NCBI RefSeq assembly: GCF_027244095.1
Contig: NC_069658.1
Span: 51,881,001-51,945,000, forward strand
Origin: Hemicordylus capensis
Lineage: Eukaryota; Chordata; Lepidosauria; Squamata; Cordylidae
DNA: 64,000 bases
Direction: 5' to 3'
Shown here: in pieces, positions 30,155-41,600 of the stretch
Layout: each line of letters starts with the position of its first letter
How positions within the stretch are numbered: the first letter of the stretch is position 1
Notes under the pieces: model-generated
What the model was told of the DNA's origin: nothing
The model's database searches: none
What the model saw: only the letters and a program-made list of their open reading frames with translations
Program-made: the position numbers and the translations under genes

Positions 30155-30416
30155 AGGGCTATGGGAATTGGTGGGGTTGCTAACTCCTGCTAACTGAGCA
30201 AAGAGACACCTTTTAAATATAAGTGCTTATATTTAGCAGGGAGAAGGGGAAGCAACTGGCTATATCCATCCCCAGAACAGCATTCCTCCAATGGCTGTTG
30301 CTGGTGTCTGCCTTATGTTTCTTTTAGATTGTGAGCCCTTTGGGAACAGGGGACCATTTTATTTATGTATTATTTTTCAATGTAAATCGCTTTGTGAACT
30401 TTTGTTGATCACTATA
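30155..30416 (+). mobile_element. L2-like LINE 3' end / SINE tail copy
   Basis: Same order of blocks as 26727-26955, ending GTAAATCGCTTTGTGAAC. Its tail is interrupted by the Tc1 element that starts at 30419. Confidence 0.7.
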
Positions 30417-30418
30417 TA

Positions 30419-31198
30419 CAGGTGAAACTCAGAAAATTAGAATATCGTGCAAAAGTCCATTAATTTCAGTAATGCAAATTAAAAGGTGAAACTGATATAT
30501 GAGACAGACGCATTACATGCAAAGCGAGATAAGTCAAGCCTTAATTTGTTATAATTGTGATGATCATGGCATACAGCTCATGAAAACCCCAAATCCACAA
30601 TCTCAGAAAATTAGAATATTACATGGAACCAAGAAGACAAGGATTGTAGAATAGAACAATATCGGACCTCTGAAAAGTATAAGCATGCATATGTATTCAG
30701 TACTTGGTTTGGGCCCCTTTTGCAGCAATTACTGCCTCAATGCGGCGTGGCATGGATGCTATCAGCCTGTGGCACTGCTGAGGTGTTATGGAAGACCAGG
30801 ATGCTTCATTAGCGGCCTTCAGCTCTTCTGCATTGTTTGGTCTCCTGTCTCTCATCCTTCTCTTGGCAATGCCCCATAGATTCTCTATGGGGTCAGGTCA
30901 GGCGAGTTTGCTGGCCAATCAAGCACAGTACACTGTATACTTTTCAGAGGTCCGATATTGTTCTGTTCTACAATCCTTGTCTTCTTGGTTCCATGTAATA
31001 TTCTAATTTTCTGGGATTGTGGATTTGGGATTTTCATGAGCTGTACGCCATGATCATCACAATTATAACAAATTAAGGCTTGACTTATCTCGCTTTGCAT
31101 GTAATGCGTCTGTCTCATATATCAGTTTCACCTTTTAATTTGCATTACTGAAATTAATGGACTTTTGCACGATGTTCTAATTTTCCGAGTTTCACCTG
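30419..31198 (-). mobile_element. Tc1/mariner element, internally deleted, long TIRs
   Basis: It starts CAGGTGAAACTCAGAAAATT and ends with the inverse, AATTTTCCGAGTTTCACCTG, flanked by TA on both sides. The inverted repeats extend for about 250 bases each (to about 30667 and from about 30940). The short middle, on the minus strand, encodes the C-terminus of a Tc1-type transposase: WPANSPDLTP, ENLWGIAKRRMRDRRP, then IEAVIAAKGAQTKY. The catalytic core upstream of this is absent, so it is non-autonomous. Confidence 0.9.
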
Positions 31199-31214
31199 TA
31201 CATAAATGAAAAAA

Positions 31215-31790
31215 CATCTCTCATCCATGATTTAATTGTGGATGAGAATGCTGACCTGCTATGTGTGACTGAGACCTGGTTGGGTGAACTCGGTGGCGTG
31301 GGTCTTTCCCAGCTCCAGGTTTCATGATCCTACAGCAGCCCCGCCTTGAGGGTTGTGGAGGAGGAGTTGCAGTCATCTACCGTGAGTTCATTCTCCTTTC
31401 CAGATGTCAGACAATATCAGAATTTCAGGTGTCTGTTCCTGAGGGTGGGCCTACAAGATAGGATAGGGAACCTGTTGGTCTACCAACCACCCCACTGTAC
31501 CTCAGTCTCCCTGAGCTGGTGGGGGGTGGTCTTGGAGGTGGTGTTGGGTTCCCCTAGCCTATTGTCTCTGGTGACTTCAGTGTCCATGCCAAGGCCCCCT
31601 AGTAGGAGCGACTCAGGACTTGATAGCTGCTATGACAACCATGGGCCTATCTCAATTAATATTGGGTCCTACTCAGGAGGTGGAACATATGCTGGATCTG
31701 GTTTTTGCCAGCCAGGAACTGAATTATCTGCAGGTGGGGGAGTTTGGCATAACTCCTTTGTCATGGACAGATCATCATCTGGTGAGATTT
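31215..31790 (+). mobile_element. L2 LINE endonuclease fragment
   Basis: Across shifting frames the plus strand reads like an L2-type AP endonuclease: ADLLCVTETWLGE, a GRGGGVAVIY-like stretch, GDFSVHAKAP, and a final WTDHHLVRF. It is interrupted on its right by a hAT-type copy at 31792. Confidence 0.75.
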
Positions 31791-32045
31791 AGGAATGTGC
31801 ACAGAACCATTCGGTGCTCCATTTTAGGAGCACCAAACCAGTTCTGTGGACTGGCATTTGAGCTGGTTTGGAGAGTGGGGGGGTTCCTGCTCCACTGCTC
31901 GCCGGTGCTCTCTAAAAGCGGGCACGCAGGACAGCAGCGTCCCTCTCTATGTCCCGTTCTGGGTCACAATGCAAATGGCCTCTGTGTGCGTGCGTGCGCA
32001 CAGTGCACGCATTGGTCATTTGCATGGTAATGGTTGGATAGCTTT
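31789..32045. mobile_element. Partial foldback hAT-type element
   Basis: Begins TAGGAATGTGCACAGAACC, the TAGGGATGTGCAC family terminus, followed by related interior text. No right terminus is seen before BovB-like sequence begins. Confidence 0.6.
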
Positions 32046-32049
32046 TGCC

Positions 32050-32625
32050 TTTTAGGATCGACCATCAACAGTAAAGGATCCGGCAGTCAAGCAATACACC
32101 ACAGACTAGTACTTGGTAGGGTTGCAATGAATGCCTTAGAAAGGATATTTAGATGCATTGATGTGTCTATACCTTCAAAGATTAGAATCATTTGGACAAT
32201 GGTTTTTCCCATAACACTCTATGGATGCGAAAGCTGGACTTTGAAGAAGCAAGGAAATGTATTGACACTTTTGAACTTTGGTGCTGGAGAAGGCTTTTGA
32301 GGATACCACGGACAGCTAGGAAAACAAACAAATGGATCATAGAACAAATCAATCCAGAATTTTTACTTGAGGCGCAAATGAACAGGCTCAAACTATCATG
32401 CATCGGACACAATATGTGAAAATCCAACTCCCTTGAAAAGTCCATAATGCTCGGAAAAGTTGAAGGTAAGAGAAGAGGATGGCCAGCAGCAAGGTGGATG
32501 GACTCGATTATGACAGCAATGAATATGCTATCGAGAGACATTAAAGGCCAAATTGAAGACAGATCATCCTGGAGAGAATCTGTCTATGTGGTTGCTAAGA
32601 GTTGACACCGACTTGATGGCATGTA
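32050..32625 (+). mobile_element. BovB/RTE-like LINE 3' fragment
   Basis: Encodes the C-terminal part of an RTE-type ORF across two frames: LGSTINSKGSGS, MNALERIFRCIDVSIPSKIR, YGCESWTLKK, then FELWCWRRLLRIPRTARK and NPEFLLEAQMNRLKLSCIGH. It ends GTTGACACCGACTTGATGGC. It is a 5'-truncated copy of the family also seen at 11185-11625. Confidence 0.85.
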
Positions 32626-32784
32626 ACCAACCAATCAATCTAGCAATTCTATGTGAGAAGCCACTAGTCTAACTTTACAGAGGATGAACTAAGATGGAAA
32701 ACAGAGACAGCTCCAGTAACTGATGGACTTTCTGTAGATCCTAGAAATGTTATTTATGTTTTAACCCAGTTAAAGTTTAGTACA

Positions 32785-33380
32785 TGTTTCGCACAGTGGC
32801 CCGCCAGATGCCGCTGGAAGCCACAGGCAGGAGTTGAGGACATGCGCTCTCTCCTGCTGTTACTCCCCTGCACCTGGTGCGGGGCATGTCCTCTCTCCTG
32901 CTGTTACACCCCATATCCTGCCTTTGAGATTGGAGGTGGCGTGTAGTCTGACTAATAGCCAATGATAGACCTCTCCTCCATGAAGTTATCCAAACCTCTC
33001 TTAAAGCCATCCAGGTTGTTGGCTATACACCACATCTCATGGCAGAAAATTCCACAAGTTGATTATGCGTTGTGTGAAAAAGTACTTCTGTTTGTTGATC
33101 CTAGATTTCCTGGCAATCAGTTTCATGGGATGACCCCTGGTTCTAGTGTTATGGGAGAAGGAGAAGAATTTCTCTCTATTCACTTTCTCCACACCATGCA
33201 GGATTTTATAGACCTCTATCATGTCTCCCCATAATAATCTTTTTTCTAAACTAAAAAGCCCCAGGTGTTGTAGCCTTGCCTCATAAGATAGATGCTCCAG
33301 GCCCCTGATCATCTTGGTTGCCCTCTTCTGCACCTTTTCCAGTTCTACAATGTCCTCAGTACCCCAATTACTAAGCTACA
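32785..33380 (-). mobile_element. CR1 LINE 3' fragment
   Basis: Closely related to the 3' part of the CR1 at 22262-24017. The minus strand ends a CR1 ORF2 with QKRATKMIRGLEHLSYEARL, LFSLEKRLLWGDMIEVYKIL and KQKYFFTQRIINLWNFLP, followed by the 3' region. Confidence 0.85.
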
Positions 33381-33799
33381 TTGGTATGTAGAGGCCTCTA
33401 TCCTCCTGGAGTATATTCAAGATTAGATATTGCCTCATGCACACTATCACCCTGCTGTACTCACTGTCATGTTAGGGAAATAATGTGGTTTTTCTGTGCT
33501 TGAAAGCATGCTTCCTATGTGTAGTATGGGAAGGGCTTCCAATTGCTACTGATGACGACACATATTTATGTTACAAATAATTCTTTGCCTATCTTTGGTG
33601 CTCTTTACGTGGAGGGAGGAATTAAAAGCAAAACATTAACAGATGTGGCATGAGTTTAAAAAACAAACAAGTCAGTAATGTTTCTCCTGTGGTTGGGTGG
33701 ACATCACAGAAGTAAAGTTTACTCTTTCTTCTCTGCTTGCCGCTGTTTACTACAAAGGTGGAACAGTAGTGTGTGCAAAGTTAACTCCATGCAACCTTT

Positions 33800-34520
33800 T
33801 TGCCGATCGCATTGTTATCCTCTGAAAGGAAGGCACTGCGTAGGGACAGAAGAACAAAAGAAGCAAGGTTGGCACTTCCTTGCGTGTAGGGATATCTCGC
33901 CTTTACTCTGCTTCCCTTCCCGTGTCTGGATTTTCCTGGCTAGGAGAACGGATTGACTCGCATAGGGAAAGTGTGCGAGCCGGCCGGCGCGAGTTATTCT
34001 GCCTTCCCTCGAATTGTGCAAAAGGCGGGCTTGGGGGACAGTCCGACGGGCGCAAAGGTGAGGCCCTGCCCTTGAGGGAGGGATCGCCCGACGGACTGCT
34101 GGGCTAAGCAAACGGGAGGTGGACTGGTGGTACAGGAAGCGCTGGCGGCGGCCGCAGCAACTACCCCAGCCAGGTGGGAGAAAGGAGTCGATGGTTCAGT
34201 GGGGGGTCTTGGTTGGGACGGGAGGCGAGAGAGGGAGCTCTGAAGCCGTGAGCTGGTGGGAGGAGGGCTGTTTCAGGCTTGGGCTCCGTGGGAGAGGCAG
34301 GAAGGGGCGGGGGAGACCTCTTTGGAAATCTGGCTGTGTTCGCGTGGAATTAAAGGGAGCCGGAAAGATCTGTGCTTGGTGGCGAAACTGGAAGTGTTTG
34401 CTCTTAGGACGTGTCCCTAGGAACATCCAAAAGAAAATAGTCTGGAATAGTTTTCCTTCTTCAGATACGCGAACGCCTGGGGAGTTCCTGCGTGTGCTTT
34501 CCTTCCTCTTTCCTGCGACA
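33800..34520 (+). promoter_or_regulatory. CCDC125: CpG-rich promoter and probable first exon of CCDC125
   Basis: CpG density rises sharply here (GAGCCGGCCGGCGCGAG near 33978 and GGCGGCGGCCGC near 34144), against an AT-rich background. A CAG|GTGGGA donor at 34173/34174 could end a non-coding first exon that splices to the acceptor at 35590. Open frames here on both strands are a by-product of composition. The exon limits are inferred. Confidence 0.7.
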
Positions 34521-35590
34521 TGAACGTTTGGTGTTAAAATTATTCTGTCGTGCCCTTGAGTAAAACAACTGAGCGTCGTCGATGTTGAGCTAAGGCTCTG
34601 TCCTCAGTGTTTCTATTGGCAAAGCTGCACCCACTTTGAGTGGTTAAAAATGCACAGTCGCTTTTGTCCCATCGACGTCGACGGGAGAGTTAAGCCCATC
34701 AATCAATGGGGTTTAGCATGCTTAGATATGGCTGGATTGTTTCCATACATGAGAGAAGCAAACGTATATGGAGGTAGTTTGTTCTTGTCTGTAAAGGGTA
34801 GGTAAATATGCATTCCACTATATTTATTAAAAATCAACCATAAATTCTAAGTGACTTGAAACAGTGTTTATGTGAACTGCTGCCACGTTGCAATTTAGCA
34901 ATAATTATGGATAGTGGCTGACATCTAGACTAGTTACTCCTGAGTAGGCCTATTGAAATTAAGCGTAGTAGTATTCAGCAAGTACAGGATGTTAAATAGT
35001 ACTGTATGCAATAACATCACAGAAAATGTTGGCATGAAAAAGGTAAGAAATAATGGCTTCCTGTTAACATTTATCCATAATGCTTTTCAGAGTTGCATGT
35101 TATTACTTACTGTCTTGTAGTCAAGAAAACTTGGAAAGTAGTACTATAATTTTAATATGAGCGACTTGTACTAGAACTAGATTCTTTATAGATCTCTTGA
35201 TGTGACTTACAACTGGTGAATTGTAAGTTAAACAATACTTTCTTTTTGTTAAACGATGTTTAAGTAAACAAAACTAGTGGGTGTGTTTCTGCCAGCAGGA
35301 CAAAAGATTAGACTTGTATACTTTATGCTCTTGGAATCTTATTTTGCAATAGCTTTTTCTATAGATTCAGTAGAAACAAAAATGTGTGTGTTTAGTATTG
35401 GACTTTACTTACTAACAAATATTTCATTTTGCTAGGATATCTTATGGGCAGGAAGTTTAGATTATTTGGGCTAACCTTGTTAGTGTTAAAAAGGTATTTG
35501 CTGCAGTCTAAAAAATGCAAGGAAGAAACTGAATGTATTTCATGATTTTGTTTTCACAAACACTTTAATTTTTCTGAATATATTTTCTAG

Positions 35591-35665
35591 CACAACTTTG
35601 CCTGAAGATATTTTGGAGTAAAAAAGGTATCTCCAGCTTGAAATAAGAAGCTGTCTGCACTGCCA
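35591..35665 (+). other. CCDC125: CCDC125 5' UTR, start of first coding exon
   Basis: A TATTTTCTAG acceptor ends at 35590, and 75 untranslated bases precede ATG at 35666. The ATG context (GCCAATGA) is moderate. Confidence 0.65.
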
Positions 35666-38582
35666 ATGAGTGAAGCCTCATTGCAGAACAAACCGGGGGA
35701 GGCCTCAGAAGGTGAAGATGATGATATGGCATTTGGAGACTTGGGAAATGGACTTCTTAGAAGACAGAGTGATATTTGTGAACTGGAAGGCTTCAGTGTA
35801 CACACAGGTAGGCCTAGAAGATGCTCAGCAAGGAAAAGCTTCAGTCCGTTTATGTTGCCAAACAAAAGAGAAGAATATGATGCAGCCGTTTTTCATTGCT
35901 CAAGATGTAACAGTTTGAATGACATGTCAGTTAAAAAGAATGGAATTAATGGATTTTCTAGCTGCAGCCGGCAAAACAGTTCTGGTAAGACTTTAATTCA
36001 AATCCAAAGCTTTGGCATCAGAGTATTCTTCATTCAGAAATGGGGAATGTTATTGCTAACTCTTGTTATTTAAGTCATTAATATTTCCAAGATCAGAGTG
36101 TTTACAATCATGTTGGTTGTCCAGAATGAGAAATACTCTGTAAGTTAGGTGATAACTTTTTATTGGACCAACAATTATTCAAAGTATTGGCTGCAAGTTC
36201 TCATTCAGGTTGCAGTGTGAATGACAATGAATAGGACCCACCGGGGAATATTCAGTCTTTGTGGCATCCAAACACTTTTTCTGCATAGCAATATGATGTT
36301 GCTGGAAAATGCAGTTTTATGCTCACTGCAAGCTGGAGTTCTGGATGAACTCTGGCTGTGGAAACACATTTTCTTAAAAAATGTTCTTGTTATGTTCAAA
36401 CATTCCTGAGTACACCTTTCTATGTCACTTTCTTGCTCTCCCATTTGGTGAGCTATTTTTTCTGATTTTACTTTGCTTAAAATTTTGCTTTGAGACTACA
36501 GCCCTCTTCAGAAGGTGGGTGGGTTTTTTTTTGTAAGATGCTGTACCTGTGTACAGCATCTTGGGAGTGTGCCAGCAACCGCACCCCAACACTGATGTGC
36601 TAAAAAACCTCACCCCTGCACTAGACAAGCATGATTGGAAAGCTGGGTCACCCCATCCTTCTGATCATAGGAAAAATCTGTTCATGCTTACATCATTTGT
36701 CTTTGCAAACTAACACTGTAAGCACGTTCATTACAAGGGTGAGGTTTCTGAGCACCAGAGTTCAGCTTGCTGGATGCTCTCAAGATACCATACATAGGTA
36801 TAGTGTCCCCTTTTAAAAATATAATATCTGAAAAGGACTACTGTGATCTCCATTTCCTAGCATTGGAGTTCAGTGCACATATCCTGTTTTGCTTTAAGTC
36901 TGATTTCTTCAAACTTAAGTGGGCCTCTTTGCCTTTACAGCGCAGTTACCAGCACCCATGTCTGTCATGGAAACGACAAATTGCACTGTTAGCCTTTATT
37001 GGGCTAGTACTGCTTTAATATGACCTTTCTGCTCTAATAGTCTATTGCAGCTTCCCGCCCACCCCTCATCAACTGGAGAGATCTTTTTCTCCTTCGAACT
37101 ACCTGTTTGCTTAAACTGAAATTAAGAAGAAAGGAGTGTATTAAATGCTCCTTTCACAAATATGCAGGAGTACCATTTTATTATTTAAAACTAAAGACAC
37201 ATGAACAATTGTTTTCTGTTATGAATTCGCATAGAGTCTAACTCTGAGGTGTCGAATGAAGAATTAAGGCAGCACCTTCAAGAAGCTGTAGAAGTAAGTA
37301 CAGTTTCGGTAAGACATAATTTGGAAGCTTATTTCTCTTAACCAGTAAGACTAAGCTTGTAGTGGAAAAAATTGGAGCATGCAGCCTTTGGAGAAGCCTT
37401 GGTTTTTATTAATCAGAAAGCTAGAAGCCAAAACAAATTTAGAGTCTGTGGTTCTATAAACCAGGAATTAATTAAAAATATTGACCAATATCCACAGTGG
37501 TGGTTGCATAAGGAGTTGTTGCAATTGTGGTGTTCTATAATGTTGTGCTTCCAGTAGCAGAGGAGGAACATTCTCAAAGACATATACACAAGAACTGGAC
37601 TGGAACAGAGATTACTTTGTAAACATAGCAACCTTGTGCTATGCCGGCAAAAAGTGAAGATGGCTCCCCTTGCTCCCTGTCTTGTTTCCCCCCGCTCCTC
37701 CATATATTTTTTGCAGAACAACCAAGGACATGATGAAAACAAGATTCTTAGAATGACCTTTCTTTCCCTTCTATGCATATAATATTACATCCTCTTCATA
37801 TATGCATACACTTTCACACACATACTTGTACACACATAGTCTCCTAGCCCAGAAACATTTTTATCATATGCCTGCTGCTGTGACCTGATTTATGCATGCA
37901 TACAACCCCTAGCAATGTTCCTATCCCAATTTCCCCATTTGTGTGTGCGCGCGCTCTCTCTCTCTCTCACACACTCACACACACACACAGGCTACAAGCA
38001 GTCTTCAAGCCCAACAACCAGCTCTTAATAAACCAAAAGGCAGGAGAAAACAGAAAAAGATCTATGCTGTTGGAGCATTTTTCTTCCCTCTTATTATTTT
38101 TAAAGTTTTTAATACTTTTTGTAGTGACTAATTTCCTCACAAGAAGGTATAATATTGGGGTGGGGATGGTTTATTACGAGTTTGTATTAGAATAGTTTTG
38201 CCTTACATTTGGTACCTTGTGCTGCTTGGTGGTGGTGGGGGATTAAGTTTAAAAAATCTCTCTCTCTCTCTCTGCTATGTATACCATTTTGAGAACATGT
38301 TGGATTGAAAAACAATTGAATATATATTTAACTAACACCACAGACCAGCCAATAAACTCCACTCCCTCGTTAACTCTCTTACTTTCCTCTCTGTGTACAG
38401 GAAAGCAGAAAACAACTCATTGCATGTTCTGAGGGGAAGATCAAATGGGTCAGGACTTACTGGGAAGAACTCAATCATTTTAAATCATTTTTTTAAAGTT
38501 ACAAATCTCTCACACAAGCATAAACAACGGCTTTGGGATAGGGAAGAGACACACTAAGAGAGGCTTTCAGTTGGGGATGGGA

Positions 38583-38632
<50 letters not shown>

Positions 38633-41600
38633 GGTTCATGAATGTGGGAATGTGGGAAGGAGAAAAACACATTGGCATCTGGGGGAAGAAATCACATTTC
38701 ACAGAAAAACAGATAAGGGTTGTTAGTTGGTTTGACTTTCCTTTCCAGCTCTCCTTGTGGCCATCATGCTTCCTTCCTGCTTCCTCGCCAGCTCTGCATT
38801 GAATTGCCAAGCGGGGGAGGAGCACAACTCAAGGAAGGAGGACCAATCCTTGGGCTGGTTTAAGCCTTTTCTTTCTCAGCAGCTGTCGTCCTCAAAAAAA
38901 GAGAGATAGCTTGCTGGCTGTGACTGGGAGTCATGCAGCTGGACGCGGGGTGGGGGGAGAGAAATGTTTGGGGGGCAACGTCATATTCTGGCCATGGGTC
39001 TGTAGAGCTTTGTGGGGCCCTTTGACCCTCTGGGCCTGGGTGCAAATGCACCCCTTGTCCAATAGACCCTATGCCCCTGGCTGCTGGTGGATGCCAGGCA
39101 CGTGCTCCTGCTGCCCTTTCTGTGTCATTAGAACCCAGAAATGTCAGGTGGAGAATGTCAGTGACCCTCCGTCAACCCAATATTGGAAGCCATCATTTGA
39201 AGTTGGTTTGATGGTGTCATGGTGAGGTGGGTCACTGACATTCTCCACTGACACTTCCGGGTTCTGACAACACCAGAAACGGGGGCAGGGTCAGGAGTGC
39301 CTACTTGGTGGGAACCAGCAACTCTTCCATACTTGCTGCTGCGAAGTGTGAACCCGGCCTTTGTCAGAAGAGTGGAGCCATTTTAGCAAACAAATTAAAC
39401 TCCAGGTGGAACATTAAAAGTAGATGCCTAACTAAAGGCAAGCAGTGCAGCAAACATGGGTGCTTGTAATTGCTGAAAGGGTGAAGAGCAAGAGATCAAT
39501 GCTTTCCTCCCATATATTAAAAATAAAACAGGATCTTATTATTATTATTTATTACATTTATAAACCACACCATCCAGAGGCTCTGGATGATCTGATCTCT
39601 AATGTTGGGATATAGAGTAAAGTGCATTGCACAAGTCTGTCAGTGGAGGGTGAAGAGAATAAGAGAGAAAGGGATTTATCTACTAGAGTTAGCGGAGCAG
39701 TGGCAGCAAGTAGCCTTGTTGTCACTGCTCCATGCTAAAAGCTCCGTCTTAGGCACTGCTGCTTCTACAGCTGGCTTACCATTTATAAGAGGCACAGCAG
39801 TGCACTCAGAAACTAAGGTAGCCAAGCAATGGGGAAGAGGGTGGGCCAGCAAGGAAGCCTTTTGTACACGCCCCCCCCCCAATAAAGCCACTCCTAAAGT
39901 GTAGGGAATGCTCCAGAATGGTGTGGGATGTAACATGGGTGGCTGCAGCTTAAGGAGGGAATCAGTAGAAACTGAAGATTCCCACTCACATAATAGCCTT
40001 GATGGATGTTGTCCAATGTTTTTGTTTACTCAGTTTGAAATTCTTTATCCTAGGAAGTGGAAATATTAAGAGTTGATTTGGAAGCATCTCAAAGACAACT
40101 TGAAGGCAAAGAACAAGCATTAAAAATTCTGCAGAGCATGGTAACTTTAACAAATCAGCATTTTAAAAATGTGATGTTAACTGAAATTATATTAAGTGCA
40201 TAATATGAAATTTGAAAGCATTGCATACTGTATAGCAGGCAGCATCCAGACTAGTTCATCATGACTATGCACCATTGAAACAAATGAGACAAGGTAGTCC
40301 ACTTAGCCCCATTAATTTAAATGGTGTTTGTCATTGCTAAGATAGTTGGGAAGTTGCCCAGTGTTATATGGTTTAGACCCGCTTCTAAATTAGCACCTTG
40401 GTATACAGAAGAACTACAGGGGCTGAAGTGGCAAGGTAGACTGCTTGAGTGCATGTGGAGAAAGACTCGGCTCAAATCCGGCAGATTACAACACAGAGCT
40501 CCTTTGAAGATCTATGCAATGCGTGTAGCAAAGAAATAGTTATTTTCTGCCTGCATCGCTTCTGCAAGCTCACATCCAGCGAAGTTGTCTAGGGTTGTGA
40601 GAGGGCTCATATATGCCCCTCCTCCCCTAAATGAGTATTTGGATCCAACAGTTACCTGTTGTGATATTTTAAATGAGTTTTTAAACAGCTAAAATCTCTC
40701 ATATTTGAGCTGAACTAGATGCATATTATGCATCTGCATATGCGCAGTGGTAAAACTGCTGCCCTGTAACCGGAAGGTTGCAAGTTCGATCCTGACCAGG
40801 GGCTCAAGGTTGACTCAGCCTTCCATCCTTCCGAGGTCGGTAAAATGAGTACCCAGAATGTTGGGGGGCAATATGCTAAATCATTGTAAACCGCTTAGAG
40901 AGCTTCCAGCTATAGAGCGGTATATAAATGTAAGTGCTATTGCTAAGTGCTATTATACGATCTAGCAGCAAGGTTATTGGAGATGGCCTTGTTAAGATCA
41001 TTAATGCTTCTCTGAGGGAGAGCAGGATGCCTCCTTGTCTCAAGGAGGCAATTATTAGACCACTCTTGAAGAGGCCTGCTTTGGATCCCTCAGAATTGGG
41101 CAATTATAGGCCTGTCTCCAGTCTCCCATGGTTGGGCAAGGTGATTGAGAGGGTGGTGGCATCTCAGCTCCAGGCTGTTTGGGAGGAAGCGGATTATCTG
41201 GACCAATTTCAGTCTGGCTTTCAGGAGTGCAATGGGGTTGAGACGGCCCAGATCGGCCTTTTGGCGGCTTTTGATACTATCGACCATGGTATTCTTCTGG
41301 GGCGCCTGAAGGGGTTGGGAGTGGGAGACACAGCTTTGCAGTGGTTCCACTCCTAAATCTCGGGTAGGTTCAAGGTGGTGTCACTTGGAGACTGTTGCTC
41401 TTCAAAACAAGAGTTCTGGTTTGGAGTAGGGATGTGCACGGAACTGGCTCAGAGACCCTTTATGGGCCTCCAAACCAGTTTGAAGAACCAGCAGTTCCGC
41501 TGGTTCAAAGGCAGGGGGGTGCTATTTTAAGAGTGGGGGAGGGTGCACTTACCCCTCCCGCCGCTTTTCCCATGCCAGTGTCCATTTCTCTAACAGCTAA

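Noticed and set aside
33815-34523. ORFs of 75-134 codons in the CpG-rich region
   Set aside because: CpG-rich promoter DNA lacks stops. The reading frames do not resemble proteins.
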